From Heterobilharzia americana (taxonomy: Eukaryota; Platyhelminthes; Trematoda; Strigeidida; Schistosomatidae), in the NCBI GenBank assembly GCA_944470555.2, contig OX104134.1, positions 9,279,248 through 9,343,247 on the forward strand: a DNA stretch of 64,000 bases, read 5' to 3'. The notes below the pieces were generated by a model. It searched no databases. It saw only the letters and a list, made by a program, of their open reading frames with translations, and was not told the DNA's origin. The first letter of the stretch is position 1, and every line of letters begins with the position of its first letter. A program made the translations under genes and the position numbers. Shown here piece by piece: positions 34,795 to 45,699 of the stretch.

Positions 34795-35640
34795 AGTCGC
34801 ACACAGGTGCACCGGCTCAAGTTGCCACACTTCACAGTAGTTCACAAACAACAAGTGGATAGAAAGAGTGATATCAAAATAGAATAAGTTGTAGGAGAGA
34901 ATAAGCAGTTTGAAGATAACGGTTCGTGTAAATATTCAGGCTTTAGACGGCGTCAAGGAATGGATATACAAACGCCACTGTAACCGCTTTTCGATCATGT
35001 CACCAATAGTTCTCTACCACTAATTCCTGTCATCGCTAGGACCCCAGTCAAGCCGTCTACACCCCCGTACACGGCTCAGACCAACAGTCAGAGACTTCAT
35101 CGGTTGGTGCCACTTATTGACTTCACTACTCTGAACCCTCATCCAAAGGAATCCAACTTCCCCTAGAATGGCACGCCGACGAAGATAACATATGCCCAAG
35201 CCATCTCAGTTGATGAAGGTTCAAAACCTCATCAATATACTTGCCTGTCTTGTCTGGTACCCTTCGCCTGACCTCAACATTGCTCACACACTGATTCCAC
35301 CAAACGCGAGCAATGCTACGAAGACACCTGTGATCAAATACCCGTAATCGCTTCGTGTCTCCTACTTTTAATGCCCATGCCAGCCGCATAACAACAGAAC
35401 GAACTACTGTGCTTTATACTCGTCTTTTGATAGATAGTCGGACATCTTGCCATTGAGTGCCACAGATGGCACAATTCGGCAGGTGTTAAACAGGCTTTGT
35501 GTATCCGAGCTGAGATTTCGCTGGCAACCACACCATTCGGGCTGATGCAACTCTCCAAGTAAGTGAAGTGGTCGGCAGATTCCACCACTTCACTCCTTAT
35601 CATTTAATAACTGGGGAGTAGGTCAATCCCTGTGAAGTCA
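34795..35640 (-). mobile_element. RTE-type LINE 3' portion (copy i)
   Basis: The ORFs at 35603-35334 and 35389-35126 give ESADHFTYLESCISPNGVVA, EISARIHKACL and LKVGDTKRLRVFDHRCLRSI, then VSNVEVRRRV and LHQLRWLGHML: the RTE C-terminal region in order (F.YLGS.I...G, RI.KA...F..L, R..VFDHRCLRSIAR, HQLRWLGHVLR). A degraded tail and 3' UTR follow down to the shared end 'caagttgccacactt' near 34815. Confidence 0.88.
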
Positions 35641-36054
35641 AACTCACTTAAGGTTGTGTCAGTTAGTACGCTTATGACGAAGTTAAGTTAAATACGAAGG
35701 GTGTACATCTGAGACAAGTGTGCAAAACCTAAGTGTGGTTACTCACTTGAACTTCATCTAGCCAATACTGCTGATCTACAAAGTTTATGAGTATCCGGAT
35801 ATTCAGTGCTCAGTTCACATAGACTCGTTGGTGCAAATTGCACCACAAAACTGTAGAGCAGAAGAAATTTTTTGACTGAATATCAGACAATACCCATGAG
35901 CAGTTTCACTTTACAGATCTGTAAAAACTGAGAAAGACTAACAATTTCCGAAGTATTTTAGTAAGCCAACAAATGACCTCAGCGAGTGCAGTTCACCTGG
36001 AAAGAATTACTGAAAAAATGTGAATTTTTCCTCAAAAACGAAAACCCTAAGAAA

Positions 36055-37085
36055 CAGTGATAATAGCGGGCAACTTTAACACTCACGGATGGAGAAGTTC
36101 AAACATATCAAAGGCCGTGAAAAAAGCCTACAAGATACATTACACCGATGAACTGACAACCGTGATCGCTTACTGAGACTTCATTATCGTAACCACTTAT
36201 CTTCATCCAACACCTACTTCAATTATAAGAAGATAGTGGGCAAATAATGTACCACGACAACAAACCACCGATCGACAAGCATATAATATTCCTGAAATCA
36301 ATTGTAAGGAAGAACTTTCGAAACAATACCTGATTCGACAACTACCACCATACGTTACTAAGGACATAGGTACTCTCCTGCTTCAGTGAGTGGGAGATAT
36401 GAAGGGGCAGTAGTTAGTGAAACCTGAAATGTTTAGAGATAAGGAGGTATGAAGTTGGTAAGTAGAGTGAAGTAGGTGGAAGGTAGTTTTTAGGAATCAG
36501 AGGTGATTGCGTTGGACTGGTGTAGGTCACCGATTATTGTAGTGTATGAGGAGAGATGTCTTCTGGTGAGAATCAATAGGGACATCGGCTTGTCTGGTGT
36601 CGAGTCCGATATCCTGGAAAACAGGAGCCGAAGAACAACAATCTGGACTAGATCAGGTAGGTTTCAGACCTGAAAGGGAGCGTTTCTATTAGACCTTCAC
36701 ATTTCAACATGTTTTGGAACACGGGTATACGCTTCAACCGCCGATGGCTTGGCATATTTCTTGATCTGAAGGCGACACGCAATTCTATCTACTGAGAGTT
36801 ATTATGGCACTGTCTGACTGTGACGGGAGTACAGAACAAGTATGCTATGCCAATCAAGTTTCTCTATTCGAACTCACATAGCTATGTAAGGACTTATGGA
36901 GAGTGGCCACATGAAATGCAGACAACCGGTGGTGACCACTAGGGGACACTCAGTATCACTATTCATGCTAAACTTCAATATAGACGTATTAATAGACATA
37001 ACCTCGAGTACCTTTGACTTACAGAGACTGACGTATTTGACTTGGAGATCGTGGACGATATCATCAGTCATCAACATATGACCAG
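36055..37085 (+). mobile_element. RTE-type LINE fragment, endonuclease and RT
   Basis: 36058-36190 reads VIIAGNFNTHGW (endonuclease GDFN-like block) and later TTYLHPTPTS. 36640-36800 gives DQVGFRPER, FTFQHVLEHGYT and a broken LDLKA..FYL motif A. 36950-36990 gives FMLNFNIDVL, and near 37050 an altered L.Y.DDIV region (TWRSWTISSV). Deletions and frameshifts are frequent. It is antisense to the neighbouring RTE 3' portions. Confidence 0.65.
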
Positions 37086-37089
37086 GCAT

Positions 37090-38010
37090 TACTGCGTAAC
37101 GGTCCAAGTTGCCACATCTCATATCAGCAAACCAAGTAACAAGACAATAAAAAGGAGGACGAAGAAGGAAGGAAAACTCGGTCAAAAAAGTAGAACGTAG
37201 TAAAAGATAGGAAGGAGGAGTGAGGAAATGATAAGGTTAAGTATAGCGGTTAAGATGAGGATAATGTGTGCATACATTTGCACCACTGACATCCGTCCTG
37301 AGCCACATCACCTAGTCTCCAACCGCTGGTTTCTTTTGTCCTGGAGACCCCAACCGGCTAGTCTGTATCCCCCTGCATGGTTCAAACGAACAGCCAAGGA
37401 CTGGACGCATTGATAGAATGTTTTAGTCTGGCTGCTCCGAGCCTTTTTTCCAGCCTGAACCTACTTCAGCTAACATTGTGCAATGAGGTAGACGGTGGTT
37501 GGGCATACATAACACATGTCCCAGCCATCTCAGTTGGTGAAGGTTTAAAACCATATCAACTGTCTTACCACCTCCATAAAACTCTACACCTGACTTCTGC
37601 GTTACTCAGGTGGTGACACCACGAAACACGGCCTATGCCGCAAAGGCAACGGTGGTCAAACACTTGAAGCCTTTTCATATCTTCCACCTTTAATGGCGAT
37701 ATTTCACAGCAGTAGAGTACAACAGGGAGAACTGCAGCACAGTACACTCGACCCTTTATAGACAATCAGACATCGCGGCAGCACCACAGATGGCGTAAGT
37801 TGGCAAAAGCCAACCGAGCCTTTCGTATCCGTGCAGAGATTTCGTCGACCACTGAGCCACCAGAGCTGATCCGACTCCCCGGGTAAGTGAAATGTTCAAC
37901 GCGCTCAACCACTCCACTCGGAACGATAGTCTTGTTCAGAGGAGACAGCGACAAATCACAGACTTCTGAACACCTCGAGCACAAACCAGTATGTTTGGTA
38001 TGCGTTTTTT
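37090..38010 (-). mobile_element. RTE-type LINE 3' portion (copy ii)
   Basis: Minus-strand 37984-37766 encodes VERVEHFTYPGSRISSGGSV and EISARIRKARLAFANLRHLW; 37765-37565 continues IKGRVYCAAVLPVVLYCCE, VEDMKRLQVFDHRCLCGIG and VSWCHHLSNAEVR. The 3' tail runs to 'ggtccaagttgccacatct' near 37120, the same end as copies i, iii and iv. The frame shift between the two blocks is at about 37766. Confidence 0.88.
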
Positions 38011-38464
38011 ATCTTACAAATGTGAGAAAGCATCAAAATTAGTGTGCACCAACTCCTAATTGAAGGAGAGAGGTAGGACATTAGGTTAAATGATAGTTAT
38101 GGCTACAATGGATGTCAACGTGAATTAGAAGAAAGGTGTGATCCACATAGAGCTCCAGAAGATAATTCGGATTATTCGACTTGTGAATGACCAGTAATTA
38201 TTGATGATACAAACAATCCCATCCAAGGCAGCAGTACGACTTTGCCCTCAAAACCCAATCATAGTGTAGCAATTTAAACCATAACAGTAACTGCTTTTTT
38301 CTTACCACTATCCGGTTGACCTTTCTGGTATGGTAGAATGTCGAAGGAACAATTATTCCACCAGCATAGCTCGTTGGGTCATTGTCATATGCAAGCCCAA
38401 CCACCACATAAATGTACAACTATCGGTTGGAAGAAGACAGATAATATCAACTTAGGACTTTGTA

Positions 38465-39140
38465 TTACTGTATAAAGTCTCAAGTTGACACACCTCATAT
38501 CAGCATATCAAGTGAAAAAGTACTAAGATAAAAGATAAATGAATAAGAAGAAAGCAGTGAAAAGTGGCAGGAAGCATCAAAGAAAGAGAGAAAAGAAGTG
38601 GGGAGTGAGAAAATACTGACTTTCGTATGACAACTAATTTAAAGATAATGTGCAGATACATCTGCATTACTGAGATCGATTCCGGAACATATCATCTAGA
38701 GTCACACGGACCCCAACACGGAAGTCTACAGAACAACAGTCAACGACTCTTCCGGGCTCTGATTTTTGTCCAACTTTAACCTACTTCAACCAACATTGTG
38801 TGACCTGGCAGATGGAGACTGGACATACGTAACCCATATCCCAGTCACTTAAGTCGGTGAAAGTTCATAAACTCTTAAATTCTTCTCCCTTAAAATCTAC
38901 TACCAACTTCTACATTACTGACGTGATAATGCAAAGACACAGTCTGTGGTATGAAAGTAATAGTGCCGAGGACCTGAAGCCAACTCATTTTCTGTACCTT
39001 TGGTGGTCATATTTCAAAATCGTAAAGTAGAACAGAGAAGACTGAAGCACAGTGCACTGGACCCTCAATCAACAATCAGATGCCACTGCAGAACCATAAA
39101 TGGTAAAAGCCAAAATAGCCTTCTGAACTCGTGAGGAAGC
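38465..39140 (-). mobile_element. RTE-type LINE 3' portion (copy iii)
   Basis: Nucleotide similarity to copy ii is clear (for example 'atctcagt..gtgaaggtt' and 'gacttctgcgttactcaggtg' equivalents at 38845-38935), and the end is again 'caagttgacacacctcatatcagca' at 38481. Coding content is more decayed; only short blocks such as the F-D-H region survive. Confidence 0.75.
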
Positions 39141-39754
39141 AACTTAATGTAAACATAATTTTATCAGTGACGACCAGCTAAAGAAACAAAAGATGTTTAT
39201 AAAGATGAATTTAGACATTATTATGAAATGATATCACAGATAAGATTTAAAGATGGTGGTATAAAGGCAAATACAATGAATCAATAACAAATTGTTACAC
39301 AGTGAATTTCTTTTCGTGCAGGATGATCCGGCAAAAGCTTTGCAGTTCCCATTGTTAATGCTGACTCTGAAATTGCTCTGACGCCACGACCGAAGTAGGT
39401 GGCAGTCTTAAGAAACAACTCACAGAACCTTTAACGACGTCTGGTACACGAGGCAACATGAGTTGAAGCACTGCCATGGTAGCCGGTGACCAAGGTTCAC
39501 GAGCCATTCCTCCGTTCTGAATTGTGGAGCTCATGTACCTTTTTCAACGATTCATTAGTTTACTTCATGATGAAATGTATCTTCACCATATTATCGGTCA
39601 ATAAGCTGAGTAAAACCCCCATACAACACATTCGTTATCACCATACGTTAATAAGTTTTAATATGCTTTATACATTTAGTAATGTTTGCTGTGCATTTCA
39701 CTGCCAATGTAGAGAGTCTGACTGACGAAATCAGCGAAAAACCTCATACACACA

Positions 39755-40010
39755 CGCATCGGTCCAAGTTGCCGCACTTCACAGTAGTACATAAAGAGCA
39801 AGTAGATAGAAAAATAGTGGGTAAGAATGTGGGGGGGGGGAAACAATTTGAAGATACAGATTAGCGTAAGTGTTCAAGTTTTAGATGTTAATGAGTGATT
39901 ACATCTGCGCCAGTTACCAATTTTCAGCCATGTCACGAAGAGCCCTCAACTACTGATTCGTTTCGTCTCCGGGACCCCAGTCAGACAGTCTACATTTGCA
40001 GGGAGTCTAG
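39755..40010 (-). repeat. RTE-type LINE 3' end (copy iv)
   Basis: 'tcggtccaagttgccgcacttcacagtagt' begins at 39757 and matches the end of copy i, including 'aagtagatagaaa' and 'agattagcgtaagtgttca'. Only the 3' UTR and tail are kept. A run of ten G residues lies at 39831-39840. Confidence 0.75.
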
Positions 40011-40546
40011 GAGAGCCATTTTGTTGGCCGATGGGTACTAGTCGGTCACAAGTTAGATTATTATGAGGACTGTCTTCTCAAGCTCTGTGGAGACCAAACC
40101 TTAATTTTAACCAATAATGACTGCCGGTATAGCCATAGCCAGCAGTCCACCTGGCATCCTTTCTTTGCCACATAAGCGTGAACTAAAAGAGATCGCAATG
40201 AAGTAAGTTGCCGATAGCGTAGGTGTATTCAGAACTTGTGTTCTTAATGGAGCATTTGTTCGGTAGCTGATCACGCTTTAGTGTGTGTCAAGTTCATCAT
40301 CGTCATATCACAGATTAGTGTAAGCTAACTGCGGCTAAATACTAAGCTAATCCAGATTCGAAAATGGTTGCCGAACCTCTAGAAAGTATACATAAACATT
40401 GGTGAAAATGTGAAAAATGGTGTGTAAGCTACATGTGGCTTTAGAGAACGTTCCACTAATATATACTGGGTCTGTGAGCTTCCTGCAACTTTATGACCCC
40501 CATGGCATATGTAGATGCCTGGCATGACAAATTCTACAGCGCTTAC
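40011..40546. other. Intronic sequence, no gene recognised
   Basis: No supported element. The open frame of the candidate exon upstream continues past its donor to 40379, which weakens the exon reading. Confidence 0.35.
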
Positions 40547-40795
40547 TCGAAAATCACGAAGTTTGATGGTTAGAATCAGTGAGATAGAAGCAGCGGTTGC
40601 ACTAAACAGAGGTTTTTCTAGTTCACCTGAATCACCAGTAACACGAAGCCTAGTGTCAGTGAAACAGTTTAAGAGATTTATGAGATACCGATCAATAAAC
40701 ATCACATACACCTGGGACGCTGGATATGAGCTCTGTAGAGCAATCTTCCTAGCGTGTTGTTTTAGACGGCTTTTCTCTTCATGGTCGATCAACAC
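40547..40795 (-). other. Exon-like open segment of unknown function
   Basis: On the minus strand a pyrimidine-rich stretch ('ttctttctgatcctcagttt') and CAG precede 40795. 83 codons follow (VLIDHEEKSRLKQHARKIAL, ALQSSYPASQVYVMF, GDSGELEKPLFSATAASISL, LTIKLRDFR), ending at a GTAAGC donor at 40546. Length is a multiple of three with phase 0 at both ends. I recognise no family. It lies inside ARPC1 intron 2 on the same strand, yet it does not fit the ARPC1 sequence, where exons 2 and 3 join correctly. It may be a nested gene, an old repeat or chance; the plus strand is also open over 94 codons here. Confidence 0.3.
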
Positions 40796-41331
40796 CTGAC
40801 GAAACTGAGGATCAGAAAGAACTTAAAGTACCAAAGTGTCACCAAGCACTCGGTAAAAACAACTTGCTCGTAGTTCCGACTAGACACGGACCACAGACTG
40901 TAGTCAAGATGACTAAATAGTTAAATGTGACTGACAAGCGATGCTCTGCAACTTTGATTTGAAGGCACCTTTTTAATCACCTTTAGAAAGGTTCATGCAA
41001 CGTGTCGATTACCAGCCTAGAAGTAACAGCTAATGTCATTAATGGGCCTTGCTAAACACATGGGGAACTAATTCCAGAAGAGCGGGATGGCTTTGTCCAA
41101 GCCTTTGACGTGTTCATCATGTGTCCAACATACATCACCTGCTTAACCACTATCATAATCACTCCATGCCGATAATTATCATGTCCTTTTGTATTGAGAC
41201 TCGTAGAATAATTTAACAGAGTTGTACTCCGAAACTGTATTTCATAGAAGCGTGTTCCAGGCGTTTTTTGAACCCTCAAAAGTCTTTTAATCACTTCAAG
41301 AAGTGGAGTGCTTTGATAGGGTCAGAAAAAC

Positions 41332-41486
41332 CTTCCATTATAGTCTGTTTATTAGAAATCTCAGGCAATGAAACAGAATCATTTACTAGATAACGTTTTG
41401 GACAATTTACTGTCCATATTCATACCATGCATCTCTGAAACGCTATCTAGTGATAGTCTCACTAATAAATAGACTAAAACGGAATT
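41332..41486 (-). repeat. PLE 3' end with an inverted terminal block
   Basis: 41332-41430 matches the 3' UTR of the Penelope-like element at 11421-11520. In addition 41332-41361 and 41453-41486 are inverted copies of each other ('cattatagtctgtttattag' against the complement of 'ctaataaatagactaaaacg'), so the unit folds back on itself with about 24 paired bases. Two PLE ends joined tail to tail would give this layout. Confidence 0.6.
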
Positions 41487-42280
41487 ACAATCTATCAGTG
41501 CCTCAGAAAAGTATTGTCTGTACTTGACTTTGAAGAATGACTATCAAATTTAGTCGAAGAATCCATGCATTAAGATAGGAGTATGCGATAATCAAAGTTC
41601 AACTGATAAGGTTTCTAGTAGCCTAGTGAACCGATCTGCGTCATCTATTCTGCAGTCAACCTGTGTAAAACTCCACACATCCGGTACCTGACCTATCCCA
41701 TCTTAAGGTGCTGAACGACTGTATATACACACTAACCACCATTTTCATTGAATTGTTTACACTCTGTGGGATTACAATGTAGGTAATTATGAAGTCGGTG
41801 AACGCCTATTTGTAAGTGATGGAAATTGGAAAGGGCTACCCGGGGTTCGAGCGGAATGACTACTATTAGCCAAACATAAGCAACCTGTTCACAAGGCTAC
41901 ACGTCACCTATTGTGTAAGGGTTAGCACTGCTAGCTGAAATGACTAAACAGCAGTAAGTACAGCAAGGCATGATTATAACTAAAATCCCGAAATGAATAG
42001 CTGATATTTCCAGGACAGGATATCAGTACCGATACTACACTGGCCTTAACACAATGAGGTAGGAAAGAACAAATATTAGTTGCTGAATTGGTAGCGACTC
42101 ATATTTCCAACACAGGTACCACGAAAACGTTGGGACAAACGAACTGGTTTGTTATGTCCATTACTGCACGTCAGTATAAGCGATCAGTAAGAACAGGATA
42201 TATAAACTCGGAAACACGTCATAATCCAAACCACCACCAACAGGTTATACAAAGCGTAACTGTAATACTCGAGCACTCAC

Positions 42281-42596
42281 CTTCTCCATCGTAGTGATCG
42301 AACAGCATACAACCGAGTGGAGTGTGTTTGCCCCATATCGACTCCGAAGGACCAGACTTTGCGTAGGCCGAGAAAATCCTGACGTGAAAATCACTAGATC
42401 CGCAAGCTATAAGAACGTTATTTGGATGCCAATCAACACAGAGTACAGTAGATCTTATTGGCTTTTTGATTTTCTTGCTCAACCACCAATTATTCTCTTC
42501 ATCGAAACAACAAACAGCCAAAAGCCTAGAGCCACTTCCTACAGCGAAGCGGTCTTCAAGTGGAGACCATTTCACACATACTGCGGCTCTATCGAT
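42281..42596 (-). CDS. ARPC1: ARPC1 exon 2 (Arp2/3 complex subunit 1)
   Basis: 316 bases. The acceptor is CCTTGAAG and the donor GAAG|GTGAGT. The protein runs [60 protein letters not shown] and [20 protein letters not shown], then [12 protein letters not shown]. These are blades two to four of ARPC1, and the block [17 protein letters not shown] is diagnostic of the family. Exon 1 joins in phase 0 and exon 3 in phase 1. No stop or odd residue interrupts it, in contrast to every retroelement around it. Confidence 0.96.
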
Positions 42597-42647
42597 CTTC
42601 AAGGAATGAATTCAGTAACAACTCAACAATTCACCAACAAAACTTAC
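42597..42647 (-). other. ARPC1: ARPC1 intron 1 (51 bases)
   Basis: GTAAGT donor right after ILS and CCTTGAAG acceptor before IDR. At 51 bases it is far shorter than introns 2 and 3. Confidence 0.88.
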
Positions 42648-42944
42648 CGACAGGATAACCTGTGTGGGCTTCCATTTATTGTCTCTTTGCTTATTCCACA
42701 CATAGGCATTTCGATCCGCAGAACATGAAACAATCCTATTTGTTTGTTTTGCCCAGTCTATACTTGTAACCAATGCACTATGTTCCCGGAGTACGTCAAT
42801 CAGCTGATATCGCCCACTGGAGGAATTAGGAACACTGAGTACATAGACATCACTGGTATTCACAGAGAGGGCTAATTCTGTGCCATCACCATTGAAGGCA
42901 TGGCTGACTAGCGAGTCACTGCCAAGGATAAACGATTGAGACAT
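42648..42944 (-). CDS. ARPC1: ARPC1 exon 1, with start codon
   Basis: 99 codons from ATG at 42944-42942 (context GCCACGATGT). The protein starts MSQSFILGSDSLVSHAFNGD and continues with LREHSALVTSIDWAKQTNRI, VSCSADRNAYVWNKQ and KWKPTQVILS. Family members begin MS...FL..P...HAWN.D, then L.EH...VTGIDWAP.S.RIV.C..DRNAYVW......WKP.LV.LRI, so this is the true N-terminus and first blade. The frame is open upstream without a methionine that fits the family length. The ARPC1 subunit holds ARPC4 and ARPC5 in the complex and contacts nucleation-promoting factors. Confidence 0.95.
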
Positions 42945-43083
42945 CGTGGCGCAAACTATGAAATTTCCGCTGAAACAGTTTTCGGAAGACTGAGTAGTAA
43001 TGATAAGGTCTTGAAAAAGTTGTAGCACAGAAAGTATCAACGAATATCCTTGTAGAAGAAAACCCTTAAATTGTTACCACTGG

Positions 43084-43090
43084 TTATATA
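43084..43090 (-). promoter_or_regulatory. TATA-like box upstream of ARPC1
   Basis: TATATAA on the minus strand, about 140 bases before the ARPC1 start codon. A 5' UTR of roughly 110 bases would follow. A 'ctgtttcag' at about 42973-42981 could alternatively be a splice or spliced-leader acceptor. Sequence alone cannot decide. Confidence 0.3.
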
Positions 43091-43899
43091 CTGCATTGCT
43101 GGCTGGTGTAAGTGAGCCTACAACCTTGTTCCTTTAAGTTAGAGAATTGTTTTAATACAGAACTTAGTATTGCACTACTAGCTATGACCTTTGTTATATA
43201 TATTTTTAAACTCCACCCACATTCCTGGTTCCCAGTATTCCCTTATCGAAAACTGCCAACTTCTCCAGTTTTAGGAGCGACCGAAATGCAAGCTTTGAAT
43301 AAATTAAACCGATAGACTCCATTTCTTAGTTTTCCTGGAATATCTGCAACATATCTTGTCCGAACTGATCCCTGATTGACTCCCTGATGCTAATGTAATC
43401 AGTATAGTGGGACTTGTTGAGGCAGCTGGTCTTCATAGAACTCTGAAACGCAATTTGTCTTCCCCTACACTCAAACTGCTGTTGACACCACAAACCTTGT
43501 CGCTGCGATAATATGTTATGTGGCATATTTGCCAGTCATTCCTGCTTGATGGTGTCTGGAAGTCGTTGATGAGACGTCTTCAGCAAGTTGTGTAAACATT
43601 CCCACCCACAACTAGGAGCCAACGTCAAGGTCATTGTGCAGCTGGACTGAATTAGGATGTCGGAGATGGGCCTCCTGTGCGTAACCTATCGAACGTTTTG
43701 CATTGTTCATCGCCCCAACAGCCCCATAAACTGCTTGATAACCCCAAGTGACCATACGAAACATTATCCATATTACTCCCGAAACAAACTCTCATGCTTC
43801 TCCATAACAGTCGGTATAAAACTCCACGTAACCATCTTCCATAATATTCAACCGTTAGCCATTAAACGCAGTAAATGTGCCTTCGGCTTGCGATCAGTT
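43091..43899. other. No gene recognised
   Basis: The 5' flank of ARPC1. Short ORFs on both strands (43326-43526, 43657-43902) have no motif. The sequence just before 43900 may belong to the gypsy fragment that follows. Confidence 0.35.
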
Positions 43900-44205
43900 T
43901 AGAGGTGCAACCTACAATAGGCAACCAAATGGAGTGGTAGAACGACTTCATCACCAGCTGTAGGCTGAAATTTCGGCCGTGACCCCGTCTCCGTTGACCA
44001 AGGCAAATTCTTCAGACCTCTTAAGTTGCCACACTTATTTCAAGTCTCACACCAGATATGGTTCGGTAGAACTTTTTGACGGTTCTGGTCCCCGACCAAA
44101 TGATGAACCTGTCTCTAACTCTTGTCTTACAGCAGTCTCGACAGAAACCATCACGGTACAGTGCTCACAGACGTGATGTGGTCAGTCAGGCCTCCAGCGA
44201 AAAGC
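43900..44205 (+). mobile_element. Fragment of another Ty3/gypsy integrase
   Basis: 43896-43955 reads ATYNRQPNGVVERLHHQL, the integrase core end motif of gypsy elements ((A/T)Y.PQ.NG.VER.HR.L). At 44122-44200 a shifted frame ends in SLDRNHHGTVLTD and RSG.R-like remains that could be the terminal module. It differs in sequence from gypsy-1 and gypsy-2, so it seems to be a separate family. The region between is decayed. Confidence 0.5.
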
Positions 44206-45699
44206 AGTAGGAAAATTCCCCCTACGGGACCTTTGAAGTTAATAATAATAATCATATATTTCGAACAATTTATCATACGAACACATGCCGTTTTTACAGG
44301 CAATATGTGAATGTTATTGTTGCCGGTGAGGCTGAGAAAATCTAGAAAGATTACGTCACCATACCATACATAGTCTGCCAGGATGCAATTATTCGCATGT
44401 TGCTGGTTACAAATATGAGATAATAACCCTTTCGCTACAAAACATTAGTGAATAGTAACAAAGGCATTGTCACCAAGCAACAGCTTTAATCAGGCAACTG
44501 TGATCAGGCCTCGAGACTTCAGTTAATGAGTCATATAAACGGTGAAAGCACATAGAATATCGAATGCCGGGCACAACCAAAGCTGAAAAAATGCGAGTAA
44601 TCAATAAGCTTGTGCTGTTTACAGAGAACATCTAAAACTAGATCTAAATCCTGATGTGGACCGATGACGAAGCTTGGGGTCAGTGTCACTCGGTGTCAAG
44701 CAGCATGTAGTGATTGTTTAAGTCTATGTCATTGAAAACAAATTCATAGGGATCAATTAAGCTAAACTTATAATTGTAATCGTTCTCATTTTGCAGCCCA
44801 CGAGGTGTAAGGCTTCATCAATAAATCATTCGATGTCTTCGAGGTTGGAGCTTCATATGAGGTCAGTTTTGTTTCTCTTAACTATGAGATAAGTGGCTGT
44901 TATTAGTCGCAGAACCTGCATGTTTGGGTACAAACAGCATGTAATGCAAACATTTCTGGATATAATCCCAATTAGAGCCATAAATTTGGGGTGAACTGTT
45001 GAACTAATCGTTATGCAGCGGCCTCATTGGGAATCTGCCCATAAGAAAGAAAATGGAACGTGAGTATGGAACAATTTGTCGTGTGCTTAGGTCAGTGAGT
45101 GACAAGGTATGAACAAAATAATCAGAGAAGGAGAAATCCGCTGTGGACTTAAGGGTTATTACACAAAAATCATCTGTCTTTTCAGTAATAAAATATGGTG
45201 AAATAATAGTCAGTGACTCTTAGTGCCCAGTAAATGCAAAGTATAGCACTGAAACTATTTGTCTGAACTGCAGATCGTATCAGTCGACATGTCTAATCGA
45301 GAATTCAAGAGATAAGGAATGAGCGATCGTCATGCATACAGGGATATGCAGAAGCTTGTGAATATGAGGTGAGTTTTGGCATGAAGAAGTGAATCAATGG
45401 GAATCTCGGTGTCTAGAAAATAAGACAATTTGATGCACGGACGCTTGCGAGGAATACTGGGAACAGACGTTCCAGTAATACAACTAAGTGGATTTGAACG
45501 TCGTTTTTAGTCAGGCGAGTATGCTGTTCACCGTATATCAGCTACCCTATTACGATGATACCGGTTACGCAACTGAGAAGAGACCGTCAGATACACAGGG
45601 TCATCACCGTTCCAAATTAAGAGCTATTTCATTCACAATGTGATACTTAGAAAGAGATCCCACCAATATTTATTCTTAAGTTACCATCGATTTCACTAC
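44206..45699. other. No gene recognised; LINE tail remnant at 44235-44310
   Basis: At 44238-44250 an (AAT)n block followed by 'cacatgccgtttttacaggcaatatgtgaat' resembles 46345-46405 and 56106-56165: read on the minus strand these are LINE tails ending in ATT repeats. The rest has no supported feature. Confidence 0.4.

Larger units (their letters stand above)
32804..42280 (-). other. ARPC1: ARPC1 intron 2 (9,477 bases)
   Basis: Bounded by a GTGAGT donor at 42280 downward and a TGCATAG acceptor. The intron holds at least five RTE pieces, a stray PLE 3' end and an exon-like ORF at 40547-40795. The stretch 32804-34794 shows no recognisable feature. Confidence 0.85.

Noticed and set aside
40379..40795. 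138-codon minus-strand ORF taken as a whole gene
   Set aside because: There is no ATG at its start; a splice acceptor precedes it and a donor lies inside. Only the exon-like part is reported, with low confidence.
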